NCBI RefSeq assembly: GCF_008642375.1
Contig: NZ_CP029194.1
Location: 2,728,001 to 2,792,000, forward strand
Direction: 5' to 3'
Length of the DNA: 64,000 nucleotides
Source of the DNA: Streptomyces venezuelae
GTDB taxonomy: Bacteria; Actinomycetota; Actinomycetes; Streptomycetales; Streptomycetaceae
This document shows, piece by piece, positions 45,362 to 53,881 of this stretch; within the stretch, counting starts at the first letter, position 1, and the number at the start of each line of letters is the position of its first letter. The notes below the pieces were generated by a model. That model saw only the letters and a program-made list of their open reading frames with translations. It was not told where the DNA came from and made no database searches. The position numbers and the translations under genes were made by a program.

Positions 45362-45691
45362 TCAGTACCTCGGCGCGTTACGGGACCGCTGCACCCTGCT
45401 GGTGCGGCGGTCCTTCGCGTTCCAGCAGGCCTTGTGCCAGTGGCGCCGGTCGTCCACGCCCCCGTACTCGGGCCAGGCGACGACGTGCGGGGCGCCGGAG
45501 GGGATCTCCTGGTCGCAGCCGGGGCAGCGGTAGCGCTTGCCCGGCGAGCTTGCTCCGGCGACGAGGCGGACGTACCACTCCTCGCCCTGCCACGTCTCGC
45601 TGCGCTGCGCGCCGCCGTACCGGTCGCCGGGTTCGCCCTGCTGCTGCTCGGGCTTCTCGCCGCCTCGGGAGCGGTTGTGGCGCGGGGACAC
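45362..45691 (-). CDS. Small zinc-ribbon-like conserved protein
   Basis: 109 aa. The C-terminal half has a clear metal-binding candidate, CPGCDQEIPSG then DDRRHWHKACW (Cys2...His-Cys). Actinobacterial homologues are labelled ATP/GTP-binding protein, but no P-loop is present, so that label is unsupported. The GTG at 45691 is chosen because GAGGT lies 6 nt upstream; the GTG two codons earlier is also possible. Very basic N- and C-terminal ends suggest nucleic-acid contact. Confidence 0.75.
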   Translation of the reverse strand: MSPRHNRSRGGEKPEQQQGEPGDRYGGAQRSETWQGEEWYVRLVAGASSPGKRYRCPGCDQEIPSGAPHVVAWPEYGGVDDRRHWHKACWNAKDRRTSRVQRSRNAPRY

Positions 45692-45889
45692 TTGCACACC
45701 TCACGGGGTCTGGGAACACGGACCGTTCTGTCCAGCCTACGGGCCGCGACGCGGTGCCCCGGGCCCCGCCCGTGACGGCTTAGCCGAAAATCGCAAGAAC
45801 TTCATGAACGGCCGTTGCCTTTGGCACGTGTCAGACGTTGTTGCCAGTGCGAGGGGAGATACGCGTCGGCCGCAAGGAGGCAGAAGGCG

Positions 45890-46924
45890 ATGCGCGTGGG
45901 TACGTTTGTTCTGGCCGCACAGTTCCCGGGCCAGGGACAAGGGGAGGCTCTGCACCGGGCGGTGCGGACCGCCGAGGTGGCCGAGGAGGCGGGGCTCGAC
46001 TCCGTCTGGCTCGCCGAGCACCACTTCGTGCCGTACGGGGTCTGCCCCTCGGCCGTGACGCTCGCCGCGCTGCTCCTCGGGCGCACGCGGCGGCTGCGGG
46101 TGGGCACGGCGGTGAGTGTGCTGCCGACGGTCCACCCGGTCGCCCTGGGAGAGCAGGCGGCGCTGCTGCACCTGACCTCGGGCGGCAGGTTCACCCTCGG
46201 GGTGGGCCGGGGCGGGCCGTGGGTCGACCTGGAGGTGTTCGGCGCGGGTCTGGCGGCGTACGAGGAGGGCTTCCCCGAATCGCTCGATCTGCTGCTGCGA
46301 TGGCTGCGCGAGTCCCGGGTCGGCGCCGAGGGGGAACGATTCGCTTTCCGCGAGGTGGCGGTGGTGCCCCGTGCCGACGAGCTGATCGGGGGTGAGTCGG
46401 GGCCCGAGGTCGTGGTGGCCTGCACCTCGCCGAAGAGCGTGCGGCTCGCCGCGGAGCGCGGGCTTCCGATGCTGCTCGGGATGCACTGCGGCGACGAGGA
46501 CAAGGCCGAGATGGTCGCGGCCTGGGCGCGCTGTGCCCGGGAGGCCGGGCGAGACCCGGACGAGATCGCGCGGATCGGCGCCGGGCACGTCTCGGCGGGG
46601 GTCGTGCAGCTCGCGGACCGGGGGGCGGACGCGGCCGAGTCGCTGGTGAAGGCGATGCCGGGATGGCTGAAGCAGGGGCTCGACGCGCATGTGACGGTCG
46701 ACGGCCGGCACCGGGCGATGCGGGACCCCGTGGCGTACACGGAGCTGCTGTGCGGGCTGCACCCGGTGGGCACGCCGCGGCGGGCGGCGGACCGGCTCGC
46801 GGCGACGGCGGAGCGTACGGGCATCACGCGGTTCGCTCTGCTCGCAGAGGGCTCGGGCGATCTCGCGGCGACCGAGGAGAACGTCCGTCGGCTCGGCTCC
46901 GAGGTGCTCCCCCAGCTGGGCTGA
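45890..46924 (+). CDS. LLM-class flavin-dependent oxidoreductase
   Basis: 344-aa bacterial luciferase-like TIM-barrel protein (GTFVLAAQFPGQGQGEALHRAVRTAEVAEEAGLDSVWLAEHHF is replaced here by its landmarks: GLDSVWLAEHHF, RVGTAVSVLPTVHPV, GRFTLGVGRGGP). Probably uses FMN or F420. The ATG at 45890 has AAGGAGG 9 nt upstream. Substrate unknown; no pathway neighbours. Confidence 0.85.
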   Translation: MRVGTFVLAAQFPGQGQGEALHRAVRTAEVAEEAGLDSVWLAEHHFVPYGVCPSAVTLAALLLGRTRRLRVGTAVSVLPTVHPVALGEQAALLHLTSGGRFTLGVGRGGPWVDLEVFGAGLAAYEEGFPESLDLLLRWLRESRVGAEGERFAFREVAVVPRADELIGGESGPEVVVACTSPKSVRLAAERGLPMLLGMHCGDEDKAEMVAAWARCAREAGRDPDEIARIGAGHVSAGVVQLADRGADAAESLVKAMPGWLKQGLDAHVTVDGRHRAMRDPVAYTELLCGLHPVGTPRRAADRLAATAERTGITRFALLAEGSGDLAATEENVRRLGSEVLPQLG

Positions 46925-46964
46925 GGCCCGGCGGAGAGAGTGTGCCGCCGCTCCGGCATCTCTT

Positions 46965-46998
46965 CGTGGTCGACGCGTGTCGGCACGCGTCGACCACG
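46965..46998. terminator. Bidirectional terminator, 15-bp perfect stem
   Basis: CGTGGTCGACGCGTG and its complement around TCGG, between the convergent LLM and SCO5389-family genes. Confidence 0.85.
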
Positions 46999-47030
46999 TC
47001 TCCCGCGATGCGGAGCGGCAGCACCATGTC

Positions 47031-47423
47031 TCAGCAGTCGCGCAGTTCCGGCGACTGATTGAGCAGCTGCCCCCGTACGGACGTGAAACGGGCGAGCCGC
47101 TCGTCCACCGCCGGGTCCAGCGGGAACACGGCCACGCGGTGGCAGTTCTGGAAGGCGAGACGCACCCCGAAATGCCGCTGCAGGGCGCCACGAATGGCAT
47201 CGCTCGCGAGCGCGCGCAGCAGCTGACCGCGTGCCTGCTCGTTCGGCGGCGGCGTCTGGTTGTCGGCGAACTCTCCGCCGTCGACCTTCAGCTGGGCCAC
47301 CAGGGAACTGATCATCTCCCATGCGTAGGGCAGGGAGGTCCGGACGCAGTCGACGAAGTCGGCTTCGTCGACCTCGCCTCGCTCGGCCTGTTCCAACAGT
47401 GCCGGTGAGACGTCGAGCGACAT
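47031..47423 (-). CDS. SCO5389-family protein
   Basis: 130 aa, conserved in streptomycetes beside nucS. It starts [34 protein letters not shown] and has a helical character. ATG at 47423 behind GAGAGGAGAA. No catalytic motif recognised. Divergent from nucS over a 228-bp gap. Confidence 0.8.
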   Translation of the reverse strand: MSLDVSPALLEQAERGEVDEADFVDCVRTSLPYAWEMISSLVAQLKVDGGEFADNQTPPPNEQARGQLLRALASDAIRGALQRHFGVRLAFQNCHRVAVFPLDPAVDERLARFTSVRGQLLNQSPELRDC

Positions 47424-47637
47424 GGGTTCTCCTCTCGCGACCCCGCGGACGGGGTCTTGCGGGCAGGGACGAAGGCCGGGCCGTGCGCCACGCAGCGTGC
47501 ACGGACGACGACCTCCAGCTTCCACGGTAAGCGCGCAGACCTGGTCGCACCAGAAGATTGGGAACACAACAGGCTGATAACCGACGGGTGTTCGGCTAAG
47601 GATGATGCCCGAATCGCGCGGAAGAGCGCCCGTCTTG

Positions 47638-47643
47638 TAGCGT
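47638..47643 (+). promoter_or_regulatory. Candidate -10 box of nucS
   Basis: TAGCGT, 8 nt before the nucS ATG; no Shine-Dalgarno sequence between them, so a leaderless or near-leaderless mRNA is likely. Confidence 0.4.
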
Positions 47644-47651
47644 TGCGGACC

Positions 47652-48323
47652 ATGCGTCTCGTCATTGCCCGTTGCTCCGTGGACTACGCGGGTCGGCTCA
47701 CGGCCCACCTGCCCTCCGCGCCCCGTCTGATCCTGATCAAGGCCGATGGGAGCGTCTCGATCCACGCGGACGACCGGGCGTACAAACCGCTCAACTGGAT
47801 GTCGCCGCCGTGCACCCTGAAGGAGGGCGCCGACGGTGAGGCGGGCATCTGGACCGTGATCAACAAAGCGGGCGAGAAACTGATCATCACGATGGAGGAG
47901 ATCCTCCACGATTCCTCGCACGAGCTCGGTGTGGACCCCGGTCTGATCAAGGACGGCGTGGAGGCCCATCTCCAGGAGCTGCTCGCCGACCGCATCGAGA
48001 CGCTCGGCGAGGGATACACGCTGATCCGCCGCGAGTACCCGACGGCGATCGGCCCGGTGGACATCCTGTGCCGCGACGCGGACGGCGGGACGGTCGCGGT
48101 GGAGATCAAGCGGCGCGGCGAGATCGACGGCGTCGAGCAGCTAACCCGCTACCTGGAGCTGCTCAACCGCGATCCGCACCTGGCCCCCGTGAAGGGCGTC
48201 TTCGCGGCGCAGGAGATCAAGCCGCAGGCGAAGGTGCTCGCGACGGACCGCGGGATCGGCTGCGTGGTCCTCGACTACGACGCCCTGCGCGGCATCGAGG
48301 ACGACAAGCTCCGCCTCTTCTGA
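47652..48323 (+). CDS. nucS: NucS/EndoMS mismatch-specific endonuclease
   Basis: 223-aa endonuclease that starts non-canonical mismatch repair in actinobacteria lacking MutS/MutL. N-terminal DNA-binding/dimerisation domain (1-110) and a RecB-like nuclease domain with D137 (GPVDILC), E151 and K153 (AVEIKRRG). The extreme C-terminus DDKLRLF matches the clamp-binding tail that ties NucS to the beta sliding clamp. Start ATG 47652 gives [12 protein letters not shown], the usual N-terminus. Confidence 0.94.
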   Translation: MRLVIARCSVDYAGRLTAHLPSAPRLILIKADGSVSIHADDRAYKPLNWMSPPCTLKEGADGEAGIWTVINKAGEKLIITMEEILHDSSHELGVDPGLIKDGVEAHLQELLADRIETLGEGYTLIRREYPTAIGPVDILCRDADGGTVAVEIKRRGEIDGVEQLTRYLELLNRDPHLAPVKGVFAAQEIKPQAKVLATDRGIGCVVLDYDALRGIEDDKLRLF

Positions 48324-48347
48324 CGGAGAGGACGAAGCGGTACGAGT

Positions 48348-48394
48348 ACGGGGACGGCCCCGGGTGCGGTGAGCGCGCCCGGGGCCGTCCCCGT
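48348..48394. terminator. Bidirectional terminator, 17-bp perfect stem
   Basis: ACGGGGACGGCCCCGGG and its complement with a 13-nt loop, between convergent nucS and the P-loop gene. Confidence 0.85.
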
Positions 48395-48409
48395 CTGCCG
48401 TGAGCAGGG

Positions 48410-51127
48410 TCAGACGATCGCCGTCTCCGAGGTGGCGGGGCTGTCCGAGGCGGAGGGACCGCCGCCGAGGGTCGCCGACGCGGAGTTGCTCGGCGAGTTC
48501 TCCTCGGCCGGCGGAGCGGTGGTCGTCGGCGGGGCCGTCGTCGGCGGGGGCGTGGTCGTCGGCGGGGCCGTGGTCGGCGGAGTCGTGGTCGTCGGCGGAG
48601 TGGTCGTCGGGCTCGACGTCGTCGGACGCGGTCCGCCGGTGGTGGCCGAGGGGCTCGACGGCGGCCGGGTCGTGGACGGCGGGGTGGTGCCCGTCGGGCT
48701 GCCCGTGGGCGACGGCGGGGTGGCGGACGACGAGGAGGACGAGGACGGCGGGGCCGAGGAGGAACCGGGCGAGCCGGTGTCGCCGGGGCTCGTCGGCGCG
48801 TTCGACGGGGAGGTGCCGTCGGAGCCGGAGGGGCTCGGGGAGCCGGAGTGCGTGGGGTCGCCCGTCGTGCCGGGGTCGCCCGGCTCGCCGCCCTCCCCCT
48901 CCTCGCCCTCGGCGGGCGGCTCGTCGCCGTCGATGCCGTCGTCGAGGGTGCCGTCGGTCGCCGTGCTGTCGGAGGTGACGCGGTTCGTGGCGGGGTCCTC
49001 GCCGTCACCGGAGGTCGCGCCGAGGGTGACGACGGTGCCGAGGACCGCCACGAGGAGCGCGCCCGCGCCGACGGCGGCGAGGTTGCGGCGGGCGCCGGTG
49101 AGGATGCCTCCCGCGAAGCCCGGGCGGCGGCCGCCGGGGCCGGTGCCGGTGCCGGGGCGCGTGATGAGCGTCGGGCCCTCGTCGGCGAAGTCCGGGAACG
49201 CGGGAACCGGAGGGACCGCGGGGCCCGCAGGGCTCCGCACGGGGCCGCCGGGCAGCGGGGCCGTGGGCGGCTCCGGGGCCGCGAGCGCGGGCCGGGCGGG
49301 CGTACGCCGCAGGGCCGGGGTGCCGCGGGGCGGCGAGACGGGCTCCTCGGCGCGGGCCGCGACCGGGGTGGGGTGCTCTCCGGAGAGGTCGGCGACGAGC
49401 GCGAGCGCCCTGCGGCCGGCGACGGTGCCGCGCTTGTCGGCGAGCACCCCGCGCATCCCGATGGAGGCCTCGAGCTCGGCGCGGGCCCGCTCCAGGTTTC
49501 CGGCGCAGATCGCGAGGACGCCCAGCTCGTGGTGGAAGTACGCCTCCTCGGCGACGTCTCCGGCGAGCCTGGCGGCCTCCTGTCCGGCGCGCAGGGCCCG
49601 CTCCCAGGCGCCCCAGTGCAGACCGGCGGCGAAGGCGGGCGCGGCGGCGCGGGCGAGGAGGACGGCGGTGGCCCGGCGCTCTCCGTCGGTGCCGGTCTCG
49701 GTGCCGGGGACGAGCGCGGCCAGGGCGGCGAGGAGGGCGTCGGATTCGGCGGCGGCGCGCTCGGGCGTGACGGAGGGGTGTCCGGCCCACCAGGCGTAGT
49801 GCTGGGCGGCGGTGTGGACGCGGTCGGCGGCGTCGTGCTCGTAGCCGTGGGCGAGGAGCTGGGTCAGGACTCCGGCGGCGAGCCGGTAGCGGGTGCCGAC
49901 CGGGGAGAGCAGCCCGCAGGCCACGAGCTCGCCGAGGGCGGCGTCGGCGTGGGTGTCGCCGACCAGGGCCGGCAGGTGGGCCTGGTGCGGGACCTCTCCG
50001 CCGAGGGCCACGGTGAAGCGCAGGGCGGCCTGGGCGGAGCGGCTGAGCCGTGAGGCGAGGAGGGCGGCGGGGGCGGCGCCCTCGCCGAGGGTGGGCAGGG
50101 GTATCTCGCGGAGTTCGACGTCGGCGTCCTCGACGCCGTCGAAGGCGGCGGCCGCGGCGGCGGCGGCAGCCGCGGGGTCCGTCGGGCCGAAGGCCTCTTC
50201 GAGGGCGCCGAAGGCGTCGAACTCGGCCGGGGTGACGCGCAGCCGGTCGCGCTGCCGCAGCAGCGCCCCGGCCTGGACGAAGCGGAGGGGCAGCCCTTCG
50301 GACTCGAACCACAGGTCGCCGGCCCAGTTGGCCTCCTCGTCGGTGAGGGTGCGGCCGACGGCGCTCTCCAGGAGCTTGAGGGACGCGCCGCGGCCGAGGC
50401 CCTCCAGGGCGACCTCCTCGACGTGGGCGCCGGCCGTGGGGGCGGGCGCGTCGGGGGCGGCGGCGAGGAGGAAGGCGCACTCGGGGGCGGCGGCGAGGAG
50501 CTCGTCGAGGGCGGCGCCGCCGAATTCCAGGTCGTCGACGACGACGACGGCGCCGATGTCACGGAGCCGGTCGAGGAGCTCGGTCCGGTCGGGCCGGTGG
50601 TTCGGGGCGTACCGGACGGCGGTGAAGAGTTCGTGGAGGAGTTCGGTGGGGGTGCGGTGGTGGCCGGAGAGGCGGACGACGCCGTCGGGGGCGAGCTCCG
50701 CGCAGTCGACGGCGACCGCGTCGAGAAGAGTGGTCCGGCCGGATCCGGCGGGTCCGGTCAGGCGGGCGGAGCGGCCGCGGCCGAGGACCTCGGCGAGCCG
50801 ATCGCGCTGCTCCTGGCGTTCGAGGAGGGGCAGCGCGGGTGCGGCGGGCCCGGGCGGCACGGGCGGGGCGACGGCGCGGGCGGCCTCGGCGCGCTCCTCG
50901 GCGGTGCGGCGGCGGGGGGCCGCGGGCTCCTGTCCCGGCGGGCAGGGTTCTATCTCGCTGCCGTCGACGGGGTTGACGGTGAGGAGCAGGTCGCCGGAGA
51001 CCAGCTTGACGACGCGGGCGCGCGCGGGGGCCGCGGGTGCGGGTGCGGGCACACCCCTGCCCTGGCGGGCCTCGTCACCCTCGGTGTCGTGCCCGTACTG
51101 CTCCGACCCAGGGTTGATCGGGTCCAT
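48410..51127 (-). CDS. Large P-loop (STAND/AAA-like) protein with membrane helix and mucin-like tail
   Basis: 905 aa. After a Pro-rich N-terminus comes an ATPase domain: Walker A TGPAGSGRTT near residues 122-131, Walker B VVVVDDLEF, then winged-helix and TPR-like helical regions (to about 560), as in LuxR/STAND regulators. A Pro-rich linker, one membrane helix (LAAVGAGALLVAVLGTVVTLGA) and a 190-residue Ser/Thr/Pro tail follow, presumably outside the cell. So the NTPase is cytoplasmic and the tail probably reaches the cell wall. Walker A has Arg instead of the catalytic Lys (GSGRTT), so ATP hydrolysis is doubtful. ATG 51127 is preferred to the TTG at 51142. Function unknown. Confidence 0.75.
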   Translation of the reverse strand: MDPINPGSEQYGHDTEGDEARQGRGVPAPAPAAPARARVVKLVSGDLLLTVNPVDGSEIEPCPPGQEPAAPRRRTAEERAEAARAVAPPVPPGPAAPALPLLERQEQRDRLAEVLGRGRSARLTGPAGSGRTTLLDAVAVDCAELAPDGVVRLSGHHRTPTELLHELFTAVRYAPNHRPDRTELLDRLRDIGAVVVVDDLEFGGAALDELLAAAPECAFLLAAAPDAPAPTAGAHVEEVALEGLGRGASLKLLESAVGRTLTDEEANWAGDLWFESEGLPLRFVQAGALLRQRDRLRVTPAEFDAFGALEEAFGPTDPAAAAAAAAAAFDGVEDADVELREIPLPTLGEGAAPAALLASRLSRSAQAALRFTVALGGEVPHQAHLPALVGDTHADAALGELVACGLLSPVGTRYRLAAGVLTQLLAHGYEHDAADRVHTAAQHYAWWAGHPSVTPERAAAESDALLAALAALVPGTETGTDGERRATAVLLARAAAPAFAAGLHWGAWERALRAGQEAARLAGDVAEEAYFHHELGVLAICAGNLERARAELEASIGMRGVLADKRGTVAGRRALALVADLSGEHPTPVAARAEEPVSPPRGTPALRRTPARPALAAPEPPTAPLPGGPVRSPAGPAVPPVPAFPDFADEGPTLITRPGTGTGPGGRRPGFAGGILTGARRNLAAVGAGALLVAVLGTVVTLGATSGDGEDPATNRVTSDSTATDGTLDDGIDGDEPPAEGEEGEGGEPGDPGTTGDPTHSGSPSPSGSDGTSPSNAPTSPGDTGSPGSSSAPPSSSSSSSATPPSPTGSPTGTTPPSTTRPPSSPSATTGGPRPTTSSPTTTPPTTTTPPTTAPPTTTPPPTTAPPTTTAPPAEENSPSNSASATLGGGPSASDSPATSETAIV

Positions 51128-51363
51128 GGTGCAAGCCCCCAAGAAGCGGTGTCCGGTGCCCGCCGGATGGGTCCGTCAATGTGCAGGCGACCGAACCCTA
51201 GACCGTGGTCAGGCGCTCGGGAACAGGCGGGGTGCCACGGAGACCAAGACGTCACGGTCTTGTGAGGATTGAGCGTGACGCCTGGATCACACAGCTGCTT
51301 CACAGACGGTGACGCCCCCGGGGAGCACGCACAGCGGCCCGCCCGGGGGATCGCACCCGGGTG

Positions 51364-51687
51364 TCACACCCGGGGCAGCGACTCCGCGGCGAGGCCGCCC
51401 TCGATGGCGAGGATGCGGTGGAGCCGGGTGGCCACGAGCAGTCGCTGCATCTGGGGCGGTACCCCGCGCAGGACGAGGCGCCGGCCGCAGCGGCCGGCCC
51501 TCCGGTGAGCGCCCATGATCACGCCGAGTCCGGTGGCGTCCCAGGAGTCGAGGCCGGTCAGGTCGAGTACGAGATCGCCGACTCCGTCGTCGACGGCCGA
51601 GTGCAGGACCGTACGGGCGTCCGCCGCGCTCCGGACGTCGAGGCGGCCCCCGACGACCAGCTCGACATGGTCGCCCCTGATGTGCAT
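51364..51687 (-). CDS. STAS-domain anti-anti-sigma factor-like protein
   Basis: 107-aa single STAS domain: HVELVVGGRLDVRSAADART, DLVLDLTGLDSWDATGLGVIMGAHRRA. The usual phosphorylation site (Ser in DSSGLG) is Thr in WDATGLG, still phosphorylatable by a RsbW-like kinase. ATG 51687 with GGGGAG upstream. No anti-sigma or sigma gene is adjacent, so its partner is unknown. 236 bp downstream of the P-loop gene start, same strand. Confidence 0.82.
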   Translation of the reverse strand: MHIRGDHVELVVGGRLDVRSAADARTVLHSAVDDGVGDLVLDLTGLDSWDATGLGVIMGAHRRAGRCGRRLVLRGVPPQMQRLLVATRLHRILAIEGGLAAESLPRV

Positions 51688-51813
51688 ATGCGCTCCCCGA
51701 GAGTGCTCCGTCTTCGCAACAACTGACTGCCGCACTGGCAGATACGTTGCGCCTTGTCAGCGAACCGATACCGAAATTCACCCCACGGGGTGAGGCGGGG
51801 TGGCGGGTACGGC

Positions 51814-52662
51814 TCAGTACTTGTAGAAGCCCTGCCCGCTCTTGCGGCCGATGTCACCCGCGTCCACCATCCGGCGCATCGCTTCGGGCACCGCGAACTT
51901 CTCGTCCTGCGACTCCGTGTAGATGTTGTTGGCCGCGTTCACCAGGATGTCGATGCCGGTGAGGTCGGCGGTGGCGAGCGGGCCCATGGCGTGGCCGAAG
52001 CCGAGCTTGCAGGCGATGTCGATGTCCTCGGCGGTGGCGACGCCGGACTCGTGGAGCTTGGCGGCCTCGACGACGAGGGCCGAGATGAGGCGCGTGGTGA
52101 CGAAGCCGGCCACGTCGCGGTTGACGACGATGCAGGTCTTGCCGACGGACTCGGCGAACTCCCGTGCGGCGGCGAGGGTCTCGTCGCTGGTCTTGTAACC
52201 GCGGACGAGCTCGACGAGCTGCATCATCGGGACCGGCGAGAAGAAGTGGACGCCGACGACGGACTCGGGGCGCTCGGTCACCGCGGCGATCTTGGTGATC
52301 GGGATCGCGGAGGTGTTGGAGGCGAGGACCGCGCCGTCCTTGACGACCTTGTCGAGCGAGCGGAAGATCTCGTGCTTCACGTCGAGGTTCTCGAAGACGG
52401 CCTCGACGACGATGTCGGCGTCGGCGACGGCCTCGAGCTCGGTGGTGGCGGTGATCCGGCCGAGGGCGGCCTCGGCGTCGGCCGCGTCCAGCCTGCCCTT
52501 GGCGACGAAGCGGTCGTACGACGCCTTGATGCCGTCGGTGCCGCGGGTGAGCGCGGCGTCGGTGACGTCACGCAGGACGACGTCCCAGCCCGCCTGTGCC
52601 GAGACCTGCGCGATGCCGGATCCCATGAGTCCGGCCCCGATGACGGCGAGCTTCCTGGCCAC
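51814..52662 (-). CDS. 3-hydroxybutyryl-CoA dehydrogenase
   Basis: 282 aa, the exact usual length. NAD(P)-binding GAGLMGSGIA (9-18), catalytic S115/N116 region, H139 (VGVHFFSP) and E151, with N181 (VNRDVAGF). Interconverts acetoacetyl-CoA and 3-hydroxybutyryl-CoA. GTG start at 52662 with GGGG about 9 nt upstream. Acts after the thiolase at 33993-35201, feeding butyryl/ethylmalonyl-CoA metabolism. Confidence 0.94.
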   Translation of the reverse strand: MARKLAVIGAGLMGSGIAQVSAQAGWDVVLRDVTDAALTRGTDGIKASYDRFVAKGRLDAADAEAALGRITATTELEAVADADIVVEAVFENLDVKHEIFRSLDKVVKDGAVLASNTSAIPITKIAAVTERPESVVGVHFFSPVPMMQLVELVRGYKTSDETLAAAREFAESVGKTCIVVNRDVAGFVTTRLISALVVEAAKLHESGVATAEDIDIACKLGFGHAMGPLATADLTGIDILVNAANNIYTESQDEKFAVPEAMRRMVDAGDIGRKSGQGFYKY

Positions 52663-52816
52663 GATGTTCCACCCCTTAACGCCTGTTCACTTCTGACTCT
52701 CCGGCGGAGATTAGCGGGCCCGGGGCGCCATGTGACCGCTAAGTAACGCGCGTCACGCCCTCTTTGACGGACGTCACACTCGCGACACCTCTTCCCCGCG
52801 CCAATCCGGTCGCGCA

Positions 52817-52836
52817 ATACCCCCCGGGGGTATAAC
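52817..52836 (+). promoter_or_regulatory. CsoR/RcnR/FrmR/CstR-type operator candidate over the -10
   Basis: Arms ATACCCCC (52817-52824) and GGGGGTAT (52826-52833) around a single C. The -10 TATAAC (52831-52836) begins inside the right arm, so a bound repressor would block polymerase. Operators of the copper, nickel, formaldehyde and persulfide sensors of this all-helical family share such a C/G tract flanked by AT bases. No csoR-like gene is in the window. Confidence 0.6.
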
Positions 52837-52863
52837 GTCTTCGACGTCCCCGGCGATCAAAGA

Positions 52864-52941
52864 CCCGGAACCGAGGCCCGGAACCGAGGCCCGGAACCGA
52901 GGCCCGGAGCCGAGGCCCGGAGCCGAGGCCTGGAGAGGAGG
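52864..52941 (+). repeat. 13-bp tandem repeat x5 plus a degenerate copy
   Basis: Units CCCGGAACCGAGG (three identical, then two with GGAGCC) from 52864 to 52928. A sixth, degenerate copy CCTGGAGAGGAGG (52929-52941) supplies the Shine-Dalgarno sequence. All lie in the predicted 5' leader of the EamA operon. Confidence 0.9.
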
Positions 52942-53002
52942 TGCCGTCATCCGTCCGTACGCTCCCGGAACCGTCCCCGCACCCCTGCTGCTCCTGACCG
53001 GC

Positions 53003-53881
53003 ATGGTCAGTCTGCAGTTCGGGTCCGCCTTCGCGAAACGCCTTTTCGAGGCAATCGGCCCGGCCGGCGCGACCTTGTTGCGCCTGCTCATCGCGGCCGC
53101 CCTGCTCTGCCTGCTGTCCCGGCCCGCACCGCGGCTGCTCAAGGCCCACTGGCGGCTGCTGCTCCCCTACGGCACCGTCTTCACCGTGATGCAGTTCGCC
53201 TTCTACGAGGCGACCTCCCGGCTGCCGCTCGGCGTGGTCGTGACGCTCGAGTTCAGCGGGCCGTTGCTGCTCGCCGCACTCACCGCGCGGCGCGCGCGCG
53301 ACCGGTTCTGGGTGGTCGTCGCGGCCGTCGGGCTGCTCGTCCTCGGCGGGACGCGGGGCATGGACGATCCGGTCGGCCTCGCCGCGAGCCTGCTCACCGG
53401 CGCGGCGCTGACCGGCTACATCCTGCTCGGCGCCCGGGTGGGCCGCGCCGTGCCCGGCGGCTCCGGTCTGGCGCTCGGCATGACCGTGGCCGCCGTCCTC
53501 GCGCTGCCCACCGCCCCCGTGCTCGGGCTGCCCTCACCGGGCGTCCTGCTCGAACCGGAGGTGCTCGGGGCCGCGCTGGCGGTGGCGGTCCTGACGACCG
53601 TCGTCCCCTTCTCGCTGGAGTTCGCCGCGCTGCAGCGGATGCCGCCCCGGGTCTTCGCCGTGCTGGCCACGGTGGAGCCGGTCATCGCGGCCCTCGTGGG
53701 CCTCGCCCTCCTCGGCGAGCGGCTCTCCCCCGCCCAATGGGCCGCCGTGCTCTGCGTGGTGGCCGCCGCCTTCGGCACGGCCCGCCGGTCGACCGCACCC
53801 GCGGCGACCTCACCCGAGGACACCCCCGCACCAACCGATCGAACCCCTTCACGTTCACGGAAGAACGGAATGCACAGATGA
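53003..53881 (+). CDS. EamA-family (DMT) transporter
   Basis: 292 aa from the first in-frame ATG, with about nine to ten helices in two EamA repeats (FGSAFAKRLFEAIGPAGATLLRLLIAAALL, then MPPRVFAVLATVEPVIAALVGLALLGE). DMT exporters of this type move amino acids or small metabolites; E. coli EamA exports cysteine and O-acetylserine. The frame continues upstream without ATG/GTG/TTG through PAPLLLLTGMVSLQFG, which completes the first helix, so 53003 probably truncates the protein. A ribosome-binding site at 52932-52941 points to an ATC at 52949. The stop overlaps the next gene by 4 nt. Confidence 0.8.
   Translation: MVSLQFGSAFAKRLFEAIGPAGATLLRLLIAAALLCLLSRPAPRLLKAHWRLLLPYGTVFTVMQFAFYEATSRLPLGVVVTLEFSGPLLLAALTARRARDRFWVVVAAVGLLVLGGTRGMDDPVGLAASLLTGAALTGYILLGARVGRAVPGGSGLALGMTVAAVLALPTAPVLGLPSPGVLLEPEVLGAALAVAVLTTVVPFSLEFAALQRMPPRVFAVLATVEPVIAALVGLALLGERLSPAQWAAVLCVVAAAFGTARRSTAPAATSPEDTPAPTDRTPSRSRKNGMHR

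Larger units (their letters stand above)
52663..53002. other. Divergent promoter region, hbd / EamA operon
   Basis: 340 bp with no complete gene. Contents: a minus-strand TAATCT box (about 52712) likely serving the dehydrogenase; the G/C-tract palindrome at 52817-52833 with an overlapping -10 for the EamA operon; and a 13-bp tandem repeat from 52864 that merges into the ribosome-binding site. Confidence 0.6.

Noticed and set aside
52864..52941. Possible CRISPR-like array
   Set aside because: The 13-bp units are contiguous without spacers and far too short; no cas gene is present. Treated as tandem repeats.
52941..52997. GTG-started 18-codon leader peptide before EamA
   Set aside because: Its start touches the Shine-Dalgarno sequence with no spacing and the peptide has no regulatory codon run; better explained as an incidental frame.
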